Shown: positions 51,661 to 64,000 of the stretch, piece by piece
Numbering within the stretch: position 1 is the first letter of the stretch
Layout: the number at the start of each line of letters is the position of its first letter
Source of the DNA: Saccopteryx bilineata
Taxonomy: Eukaryota > Chordata > Mammalia > Chiroptera > Emballonuridae
Length of the DNA: 64,000 nucleotides
Direction of reading: 5' to 3'
NCBI RefSeq assembly: GCF_036850765.1
Contig: NC_089493.1
Location: 12,587,632 to 12,651,631 of the forward strand
Made by a program: the position numbers and the translations under genes
Notes under the pieces: model-generated
What the model was told of the DNA's origin: nothing
What the model saw: the letters and a program-made list of their open reading frames with translations, nothing else
Database searches by the model: none

Positions 51661-51696
51661 ACTTATTTCTTCATCCTCAATTTGCATGTTCTAGTT

Positions 51697-51909
51697 CAGT
51701 GGTCGGCAAACTCATTAGTCAACAGAGCCAAATATCAACAGTACAACGACGATTGAAATTTCTTTTGAGAGCCAAATTTTTTAAACTTAAACTATATAGG
51801 TAGGTACATACCTTATCGAGGTAGCGCCGCACGTGATATTTTGTAGGAGTCACACTCAAGGGGCCAAAGAACTGCATGTGACTCGCAAGCTGCAGTTTGC
51901 TGACCAGGG
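51697..51909. mobile_element. hAT MITE (213 bp)
   Basis: Inverted ends CAGTGGTCGGCAAACT and complement of AGTTTGCTGACCAGGG. Exact 8-bp duplication TTCTAGTT at 51689-51696 and 51910-51917. Confidence 0.9.
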
Positions 51910-52109
51910 TTCTAGTTGATACTGGAGTTTCCTACTAACTCGAGTACCTCAGTCTATAATCTTGATAATCTTTTGTGAATGCATCTTACATGTTTCAAAG
52001 TCTTAAGCCATTGGCTCTTGTTAAGGGTTCATTTAGACCATTGCATCCTGAGGACAGTTTCTCTATCTCCACATTTATTTTAGCTGGAGAAGAACCTTCA
52101 GCAGATTTT

Positions 52110-52427
52110 CTCTTCTTTTTTCTTTTTCCAAGGGAGAGGAGGGTTGACAGAGGGACAGACTCACACATGTTCCCCAACTGTGATCTACTTGGCAACCCCT
52201 ATCTGGGGCCAATGCTCACAACCAAGCTATTTTTAGTGCCTGAGGCAGAGGCTCCATTGAGCCATCCTTAGCGCCCAGGGCCTATATGCTTGGACCAGTC
52301 GAGCCAGGTCTTCCAGGGGTGAGGGGGAGCAGATGGTCCCTTTTCCTGCGTGCCCTAAATGGGAATTGAACCCGGGACTTCCACATGACAGGCTGATTCT
52401 CTACCACTGAGCCAGCCGGCCAGGGCT
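52110..52427 (-). mobile_element. SINE A-related older subfamily
   Basis: Reverse diverged copy. Duplication TTCAGCAGATTT on both sides (52097 and 52428). Confidence 0.85.
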
Positions 52428-52448
52428 TTCAGCAGATTTCTTAATTCA

Positions 52449-53135
52449 GTGGTTGTCAGTGTTTAGTCCTCAGACCAGCAGCATGATCATGGCTTTAATA
52501 AGGCCTCTAGATCACATTTTCTCTGAGGGGCAAGAACTAAATTATTTTAGGCTTTGTGGGCCACACAGTTGAGCTACTCTTCAACTCTGCTGGGAGTTTG
52601 TTTTTTTGTGTGTATTTTTCTGAAGTTGAAAACGGGTAGGCAGTCAGTCAGACTCCCATATACTCCCGACCGGGATCCACCTGGCATGCCCACCATGGGG
52701 CGATGCTCTGCCCATCTGGGGTGTTGCTCTGTTGCAACCAGAGCCATTCTAGCGCCTGAGGCAGAGGCCATGGAGCCATCCTCAGTGCTCGGGCCAACTT
52801 TGCTCCAATGGAGCCTTGGCTGCGGGAGGGGAAGAGAGAGGAGAAAGAGGGGGGAGGGGTGGAGAAGCAGATGGGCACTTCTCCTGTGTGCCCTGGCCGG
52901 GAATTGAACCCGGGACTCCTGCACACCAGGCCGACGCTCTACCACTGTGCCAACCTGCCAGGGCCAACTCTGCTGTTTTTTAGTGCAAAAGTAGCCATAG
53001 ATAACAAATAAATGGGAGTGTTTTCTCTTCGTGTATAATCGCACAAAAACAGGTGGTGGGCCATATTTGGCTGTAGCTTGTAAACCCTTGCTTAGGGCAA
53101 TTCTGATGCATCCTGACATTTGAGAGCCACTGCCT
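52449..53135. repeat. Ancient hAT remnant (MER-type), split by SINE A
   Basis: Outer sequence starts 'cagtggttgtcag' and ends 'catttgagagccactg', decayed inverted ends. The interior contains 'ggctttgtgggccacacag', a motif of another old mammalian hAT MITE. SINE A at 52593 sits inside. Confidence 0.6.
52593..52964 (-). mobile_element. SINE A
   Basis: Reverse copy. Exact duplication CAACTCTGCTG at 52582-52592 and 52965-52975. Confidence 0.95.
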
Positions 53136-53378
53136 TAAGAGAAGCTGCAATGTCCTTGAGACACAGTTTTTCCTTAACTTACAGAATTTATAAATGATAA
53201 ATTTATAACTTGTAAATTCTGTTATAAATTCTGTTCTGCTGTGCTTTTCATAAACTAACCTTCCTGTTAAGCTGTGTCTTCCCTCCCTTAACATGTGAGA
53301 GACTTAACATTTATATCTGAATGTCTTCTTTGCTTTCTATTCTATATAGTTATTTTTATAGCCTGTTCTTCTAGATCA

Positions 53379-53569
53379 GGGGTCCCCAAACTTTTTACAC
53401 AGGGGGCAAGTTCACTGTCCCTCAGACCGTTGGAGGGCCGCCACATACAGTGCTCCTCTCACTGACCACCAGTGAAAGAGGTGCCCCTTCCGGAAGTGCA
53501 GCAGGGGCCGGATAAATGGCCTCAGGGGGCCACATGAGGCCCGCGGGCCGTAGTTTGTAGCCGCCTGTT
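53379..53569. mobile_element. hAT MITE, shortened relative of 39820
   Basis: Left end CAGGGGTCCCCAAACT. Its body matches the two ends of 39820-40149 in reverse, with the AT-rich centre missing. The right end is diverged and no clear duplication is seen. Confidence 0.75.
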
Positions 53570-55736
53570 TTTGTCTTTTGGCATTCTCCCATAATAGAGG
53601 TGACATTAGTGAGCTTAGGGTATGCAAAAATAATTCTCACCCATTCAGACAAGTCTTGTTCTTCTCCACCTTTCTGAGTTGAACAGTCACGTATTCTTCT
53701 ATTAGACCAGTATTTAACTCAGACCTGCACTCAATGTGCCTGGCTCTCCTTTAATATAATTATCTGGTCTTGAATGTACTTAATCTGTAATACACAAACT
53801 TGTTGTCTTCACTTGGGGCACAGGTAGTAGTGCTTTGTATACTTTCTCTGCAATACTTTTCCTAGGAATCACTGCTAGTTTATGTTCTTTTCTGGTCTCT
53901 TCCTCCAACTTTGACATAGCTTATGTTCAGTATTTCATTTCTCAGTCACTCTTTTATGATCCTGTCTGTATTTCTCAGTTATTATTTCTGGATCCTAGGG
54001 AATTCATTATATTTTGCTGCCTGAGATCTTACATGTTTCTCAATTTCTTGAACCCTACTCACCATTTTTAGTATACTCTTGGATAGCAGTTCTGTTTGGG
54101 TGCATCTCTTTTCCTTTTATATTTTTCATGGCCTTCACAGTCTCATTATCTTCATATTTGACCAGACAGACTTTTATACTTTCCCTTAATGCAAGCTCTT
54201 CGCTAGCTTATACCTCTTTTTCTTTTGTTTTCATTCTTCCATTGTTCCTGTTCTGAAAGTAACACCGAAACATTTGTCAAATTGTACAATTCCACTTTGA
54301 ATTCCCTGAGCTGGTCAGATTCCAAGAGCATCCTAAATACAGGCCCTTTTAATCACCTTCTTAACTTTTACATTTGCAGATTGGCTCAAGAAGACAGCAT
54401 TTTCATTACAGTAAAGGCTCTTCTCCCATTTCATTTTGTTTTTCAATCAAATGCTACCATTTTTCTGCAGGTAAAGCCATGGCTTGAGTGTAGGAATCAA
54501 AAGCTCTAATGAGAGCTTTTGAAATGAACATATGCAGAGCCAAACTTGAAATCCTGCCAGGTACAAGCTGAGGATGCACCCAGCCTCCTTTCAGTGTCCC
54601 TGCCCCTAGGTTAAGATGCCACCTTGCAGCAGATTTCAGGACGTATCCCAGGCCTTCTTCCCTCCCAGTACCCATCAACAACATCTCTTAGCTATGCTTA
54701 GTAATTTAAGTGTCTTGACCATTTCATAGAAGGCCTCATTTTCCCATACCTTTACCATTCGGTTTGGCCTGTTGGGCTGCCTTAGTGGCAGTGTTTCGAA
54801 TGATAGGACCAAGAGAACAAAACTTGTTTTATTTTAAAATATGTCTTTGACCTTTTGTATAAATATTCTTTTACCTTCAAGTGCATTCAGCTGTGGAGAC
54901 TTTATAACCAGATCCCCTACACTGACAGAAGTTGGGGTTTTAATGACAAACTTCAGGACTTCTGGGGGTTTATGAAAGCTACAGGTTTGGGTGTGTAGAT
55001 AAGACAAAATTTTGTGATTTGGTTACTTTTAGAAGATACTCTTGGGGATAGCTCTTCTTAGATAGGCTGCAGCTAACTTTTACATGGTCTTCCTTTTGTA
55101 TGGGTATACTTGTGTGTCACTCAACTGTTTTCTTCATCATATTTTTGGCCTAGCAGCCAACATTTATAGCAAGTCAGTGATCCAAAGCCAGTTTGTATAT
55201 GCTTTTTGGCCCTTGATTTCTAAAATTAAATATTTTCCTTGTTGCTTACAATTTTAAATATTTTCTTAGGTCACAGCATTTTTATTTGTTTAAATTTTAC
55301 TTAAAAGTTTAATTGTGAGGAGTTTGGTGACTATGCTGGAGCACACAGTGCTGTGAATGTTTCTAGGACTTGCCCTGGTCCGTTGGAAAAGAGGGTCATG
55401 GAAATGAGATGTGAGTGTATGTCTCAGCATCAGGCTTCTACACTGAGGGTCTGAAGGGCACTCTTTCTTAACAAGAGTTTAGCATATCCTAGAATGTTTT
55501 GTTCCTAGTAAACTTTGCACTTACAAGGAAGCTCATCTTATATCTTAACTTTGAACTAACTTCCTTAAAATTGAAACTGTATTATTTGTAGAAATGTAAC
55601 TTAGACAAGTAGGCAGTTGGATCAGGTTTGAAGGAGTCTTAAACTTGAAAATTATCATTATAGTGTTTCTTGTATTTATGTAAGAATATCACTTAGGTTG
55701 ATTATATTGTCAGCTATCACAAATCTGATTTAATAG

Positions 55737-56399
<663 letters not shown>

Positions 56400-56869
56400 T
56401 GATTGATAACCATATAAACTGTTGTCTTTAGCAGAAATACTTTTGTGTTTGTTTTATGTAACTAAAGTTTCTTTTTACAGTATGCCCAGTCTCTCAGGTC
56501 TGGTGTTTTAGGGTGCTCACATCAGAATTACCTAGGCTGCAATTTCCTAGATTCTGCACAAAGCACAGAATCAAAATCTCTGTGAGCTGGCCAGTAATCT
56601 CCATTTGTAATACCCCCAAAGTCAAAAAACCTCTCAATATATTATCACATAATGCGTGAATTAGTCTGTTTTAACTGAAATAAAAGTTGGCATAGTGTCA
56701 AGATTTCTGATTTATACACCTCCCATATTTTATGTTTTTTTGATACTCATAAGAATAACAGATATGTGATATGACTCCCTCCTTCCGTCCCTTTCTCCCC
56801 TCCCTCCCTCCCTCCTTCCTTTCTCCCTCCCTCCTTTCATTTATTATTATTGTTTTTTATTTTGAGAGT

Positions 56870-57190
56870 AGTTATTAAAGGCTGGGCGGTGACACAGGAA
56901 GGGCCTGGGATAGGAGAAGCCCTAGGAGAGAGTCTGGGCGGGGCTGCTTTGGCTCCCTGGGAAGTCAGAGAAAAGGGGCCTAGGAGACAGGCTCAGGGGA
57001 TTGGCCCTAGACGAGCTACTGTTGCCTATTGGTCCCCTGGTTGCAAGTTTCATGAGGTTCCTTAGAGTCTAGGAGATGCACTGCTGAGAAGGAAGAAAGG
57101 TGTGGGCGTGCTCCGGGAGAGGGATGGGGAGGGGGATGGGGAGGAGGGGTGCTGCTAACTGGTTCTTTAGCTCCACATGGCCCTGCTTTT
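56870..57190. other. GC-rich unassigned block in intron 4
   Basis: About 320 bp clearly richer in G than its surroundings, with repeated 'gggatggggagg' units near 57120-57150. Could be an old LTR. No frame or named repeat recognised. Confidence 0.4.
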
Positions 57191-57384
57191 GTTGAGCAGT
57201 GATTTGTCACTTGAGTGTTTTCTTGGTCTTTATACCTGTAAAATGCCAGTTTTACTCATAAGTATGAATAATTTCAAGTTAAGTGCTTCTGTGAAGAAAA
57301 GAAAATTTAACAAAATTTTTTTGAAGAGTGATTGAGGTATACTTTTATTTTTTGATAGAGGTATAATTTAAAACAGGTGTTTAC

Positions 57385-57500
57385 CAACCCTAATTGCTTT
57401 TCATATGTGCCTTGACTGGGCAAGCCTAGGGTTTTGAATCAGTGACCTCAGCGTTCCCGGTTGATGGGCGCTATCCATTGTGCCACCACAGGTCAGGCTA
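57385..57500 (-). mobile_element. SINE D fragment
   Basis: Reverse, 'tatgtgccttgactgggcaagcc' to 'ccaccacaggtcaggc'; tail side lost. Confidence 0.75.
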
Positions 57501-58166
57501 CACTGTTCGACAAGTAGAGAACAAGAGTTCTCTACTTCTGTACCCCAAGTGCAGCAGTTCAGAGAATCTTTTTAATCATTTCATTTCTTTCTTACATTGT
57601 ATCTGGGATACATCTTAAAATTGGAATACCATCCGCAGCTATGGCCTATTTGTACATTTTAGAAGAGTAAAGGTGGGAATAACCAGACTACTTTAGTATC
57701 ATAGAAAATATTTATTGAGTATCTAGAACAAAGAGTATGGAGTTTATAATATAGTGGGAGATTATGTGTGCACACATACATATTTAGACTCAGGCTGAAG
57801 TAGTTAGTGTTGAATTTATTTCTAGCTGAGGTGGTGTGGAATTAAAATACAACAAAAATCTTAAAAAATAGTGATGGAAATAATTGGACAGGAAGACTCT
57901 ACTATGTACTGTAGTGGGCTTTGGGTAAATTTCTTCATCCGTCTCAACTATAAAATAAGGAGGTAAGATAACATCTGAGGTTCTTTCCAAGTTCTCTACT
58001 TGTATTTGCCCCAGGAGAGTGTCTTTTGAATCCTTTCAAAATAATTTAATGTATGTTAAATTATGTATGTATATTGGCTATTTTCAAATAGATGTTTCTT
58101 TAAAAGCTCTGAATTTAGCTTTTTTAAATATTAAGTCATTTTCTGTGTTTTTTAAACATCAAGGAA

Positions 58167-58468
58167 CCCTGACCGGATAGCTCAGTTGGTTAGAGTGTCA
58201 TCCCAATATGCCAAGTTGGCAGATTCATTCCCAGTCAGGGCACATACAAGAATCAACCAAGGATGCATAAAGAAGTGGACCAACTTCAGTGTTTCTCTCT
58301 CCCCCTTCTCCCCGTTTCTCCCTCCTCTTTTTCCCTCTTCCTCTCCTCCTTTTCCTTCTTCCTTTTCCTCTCCCTCTCCCCCCTCCTTCCTCTCCCTCCC
58401 TCCTTCCCTCTCCCTCCTTTCCCTTCACCTTCCTTTTCCTCTCTCTAAAATCAGTAAATTTAAAAAAA
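58167..58468 (+). mobile_element. SINE C with expanded CT-rich tail
   Basis: Plus copy whose CT tract has grown to about 150 bp of CCT/CTT repeats (58300-58445). Duplication ATCAAGGAA at 58158-58166 and 58469-58477. Confidence 0.9.
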
Positions 58469-58546
58469 ATCAAGGAAACTTCATATGAGAGGTCATAGAA
58501 CCTTGCCTTCTAAAGTTATGGTCATGAAACCCTTTGAAAACCAGGG

Positions 58547-59105
58547 GTCTGTAAACTGGTCCATACCTGTTTTTATAAATAAAGTTTTATTTAAACACAG
58601 CACACACATTTATTTATATACTGTCTATATCAGGGGTCTCAAACTCGCGGCCCGCCGAACAATTTTGTGCAGCCTGCAGACTAATCCACGAAGTTCAAAA
58701 TATTTTGGATAAAATTAAGTAAGCCTAGGGGCCTACTTGTATTTTTCATTTCTCTAGCATCCTAGCTAGATATTAGCTTAGTTAACAGCAGTTGTGATGT
58801 GAACTACAGTTTCAGTGTTTTGTGACACTGAGTAAACTGCATGTACGATTGTGCTTGTTGTACTGATTTTTTTTTGTTTTCAACTGCAGTGAGAAAAGTG
58901 TTGCGTAACAGTTGCCTTTTGTAGACCTAGTGCGGCCCGCTGAAGGGCTGTGATCTTGTTCTGCGGCCCACATGCTGAGTTGAGTTTGAGACCCCTGGTC
59001 TATATGGTTGCTTCCTAGTATAACAACAGAGTTGTAGTTGTGGCAGAGACATATGAGCTGCAAACCTAAAATATTTACAGTGTGGCTCTTAAATAGACTT
59101 GGGAA
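58547..59105. repeat. Ancient hAT MITE hosting a younger one
   Basis: Flanks of 58631-58997 join into one ancient element: 'ccaggggtctgtaaactggtcc...aataaagttttatttaaacacag' on the left and '...gcagagacatatgagctgcaaacctaaaatatttac' on the right. Confidence 0.7.
58631..58997. mobile_element. hAT MITE (CAGGGGTCTCAAACTC family)
   Basis: Inverted ends CAGGGGTCTCAAACTC / complement of GAGTTTGAGACCCCTG, perfect. Exact 8-bp duplication GTCTATAT at 58623-58630 and 58998-59005. 367 bp, no frame. Confidence 0.95.
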
Positions 59106-59323
59106 ACAGAGCGCTGCCAAAATATAAAGAACACACTTTCTATATAAATTGCCAATTCATCCTCTAATAGTTTGGTTTTTCTTTCTCTCTTTTAAAAAAA
59201 TAACATCACCAATACATTCTTTTTTCAGTTACAGCTATTTACATCTTCTATTACAGTATCTTGAAATTATTTTATTATACTCTTACCCATTAATTAGCAT
59301 TAATTTATCCTTTGATTTCACAG

Positions 59324-59401
59324 GAAGATGAAAAATTTCTGACAGATTTGTTTGCACAACTAACAGATGAAGCAACAGATGAGGAAAAAAGACAGGAATT
59401 G
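59324..59401 (+). CDS. PPP4R3A: PPP4R3A exon 5
   Basis: 78 nt, codons 306-331: '[20 protein letters not shown]' and 'EKRQEL'. Acceptor TGATTTCACAG, donor GAATTG|GTAAGA. Phase 0. Start of the helical-repeat region. Confidence 0.97.
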
Positions 59402-59482
59402 GTAAGACATTTCATATTATAAAGGACATGAGACTAAAACAACAGACCTTCTATATTCACTTATCGTCTTTTCTGATTTCAG
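59402..59482 (+). other. PPP4R3A: PPP4R3A intron 5 (81 bp)
   Basis: Minimal intron with a normal GTAAGA donor and TTCTGATTTCAG acceptor, free of repeats. Very short compared with the other introns. Confidence 0.9.
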
Positions 59483-59599
59483 GTAAACTTTTTAAAAGAA
59501 TTTTGTGCATTCTCCCAAACGTTACAGCCTCAAAACAGAGATGCTTTTTTCAAGACTTTGTCAAACATGGGCATATTACCAGCTTTAGAAGTCATCCTT
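59483..59599 (+). CDS. PPP4R3A: PPP4R3A exon 6
   Basis: 117 nt, codons 332-370: '[20 protein letters not shown]' and '[19 protein letters not shown]'. Acceptor TTCAG, donor CTT|GTAAGT. Phase 0. Confidence 0.97.
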
Positions 59600-59919
59600 G
59601 TAAGTCTTGTTTTTCTGTACATTCAATTACCATTATATTTTTAATCCACAAAAGGAATGTATATTTATGTAACATACAAGTATTTGATTATAGTTAATAT
59701 TAGCTGTGTATTACAGTTAAAAAGGTATAAAATTTTAGTGTCAGTTCTTACATTACTGAAAGAATACTCAAGGGAAGGTTTCATATTCTTAATGATAATT
59801 TGTTAACTTTGCAGTCTACTGGTTATGTTAAAGTAGAAAAGTAAGAATAAAAGAAAGTATAACTGTATATAAAGAATAAGGGTTTTTGCATGCAGCAGAA
59901 TTTCCTTGACCTCTTTTTG

Positions 59920-60332
59920 TTTTATGTTTTTTTGTTGGTTGGTTTTTTTGTGTTTGATTTTTTTGGGTTTTTTTTTGTATTTTTCCAAAGTATAAGTGGG
60001 GAGACAGTCAGACAGACTCCCCGCATGTGCCCATCTGGAATCCACCCGGCATGCCCACAAGGGGGCGATGCTCTGCCCATCTGGGGCGTTGCTCCATTGT
60101 TACCTGAGCCATTCTAGCACCTGAGGCAGAGGCCATAGAGCCATTCTCAGTGCCTGGGCCAACTTTGCTCCAGTGGAGCCTTGGCTGCGGGAGGGAAAGA
60201 GAGAGATGGAGAGGAAGGGGGGGAGGGGTGGAGAAGCAGATGGGAGCTTTTCCTGTGTGCCCAGGCCAGGAATCGAACCTGAGACCTCCACATGCCAGGC
60301 CGACGCTCTTATCGCTGAGCCAACCAGCCAGG
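59920..60332 (-). mobile_element. SINE A in intron 6
   Basis: Reverse copy with a long T/G-interrupted poly-T. Flanks 'ccttgacctctttttg' and 'cctttgacatctttttt' are the duplication. Confidence 0.9.
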
Positions 60333-60453
60333 GCCTTTGACATCTTTTTTTATTGCAATGTTTTCTTATAAATTTGTTAGGTTTTGAATTTATGTAGCAA
60401 TAAGTACTATATTTTTATAATTGTAGGAGAAATAAGTGATTTTTGATCTGCAG

Positions 60454-60570
60454 GGCATGGATGATACACAGGTGCGAAGCGCTGCTACTGATATATTCTC
60501 ATACTTGGTTGAATATAACCCATCCATGGTACGAGAGTTTGTCATGCAGGAGGCACAACAGAATGATGAT
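60454..60570 (+). CDS. PPP4R3A: PPP4R3A exon 7 (short form)
   Basis: 117 nt, codons 371-409: '[20 protein letters not shown]' through 'MQEAQQNDD'. Acceptor GATCTGCAG, donor GATGAT|GTAAGT, the stronger of two donors. Joins in frame to exon 8. Confidence 0.96.
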
Positions 60571-60609
60571 GTAAGTAAGAAGTTAACAGAGCAAAAAATA
60601 ACCAACAAG
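60571..60609 (+). CDS. PPP4R3A: PPP4R3A exon 7 alternative extension (13 codons)
   Basis: The frame stays open past the first donor for 39 nt ('[13 protein letters not shown]') to a second donor AACAAG|GTAAAT. Using it inserts 13 residues between exon 7 and exon 8 without changing frame. From memory, human SMEK1 isoforms of 833 and 820 residues differ by just such a segment, so both forms are probably made here. Confidence 0.8.

Positions 60610-64000
<3,391 letters not shown>

Noticed and set aside
52574..53119. 181-codon minus-strand frame in intron 3, and similar frames of 90-146 codons at 40846, 25338, 16392 and 35873
   Set aside because: All are translations of SINE A, which is open in several frames because of its composition.
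58225..58498. Overlapping frames rich in Ser/Pro/Leu or Arg/Gly/Glu in intron 4
   Set aside because: Translations of the expanded CT-rich tail of a SINE C copy.

Overview
The window is vertebrate nuclear DNA and almost certainly comes from a bat. Its one host protein-coding gene has GT-AG introns. The rest is dominated by tRNA-derived SINEs, L1 fragments, and young-looking hAT, mariner and retroviral insertions. Three abundant SINE types open with GCCCTGGCYGGTTGGCTCAG, GCCTGACCAGGYGGTGGYGC or GCCTGACCTGTGGTGGCGCA; a fourth is the short type widespread in bats. No VES-type SINE is seen. From memory of the families this points to a rhinolophoid (horseshoe-bat-like) genome rather than a vespertilionid, but the species is an inference. 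For convenience the SINEs are called A (about 350-400 bp), B (about 320-340 bp), C (about 180 bp) and D (about 200 bp).

Bases 1 to about 32,100 are intergenic. In order they hold: an L1 tail; a 600-bp internally deleted mariner; degenerate retroviral pol remnants on the minus strand; a three-level nest at 9.4-10.3 kb (SINE C, then hAT MITE, then SINE A); a 4.5-kb provirus with matching LTRs, a lysine-tRNA primer site and a 6-bp duplication, split by a mariner that is itself split by a SINE B; a block of old L1; and, at 20.75-25.94 kb on the minus strand, a processed pseudogene of EIF3E split by a 2.85-kb hAT transposon and two SINE A copies. More SINEs and MIR fragments follow.

A CpG island (about 32.15-33.85 kb) is the promoter of PPP4R3A (SMEK1), the regulatory subunit 3A of protein phosphatase 4. 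Nine coding exons on the plus strand run from 33,463 to 62,789: exon 1 in the island, a 14-kb first intron full of SINEs, then exons 2 to 9. They encode the EVH1/PH-like domain, the SMK-1 domain and the first part of the helical repeats. The 3' part of the gene lies beyond the window. Exon 7 has two in-frame donor sites 39 nt apart, giving products that differ by 13 residues.

I found no CRISPR array, operon or bacterial feature. Nothing here is a clearly new biological system. The most informative content is the nested transposon stratigraphy, the hAT-split EIF3E retrocopy, and the birth of deletion derivatives from mariner and hAT parents. Nearly all long open frames not listed below are antisense or SINE-derived shadows.
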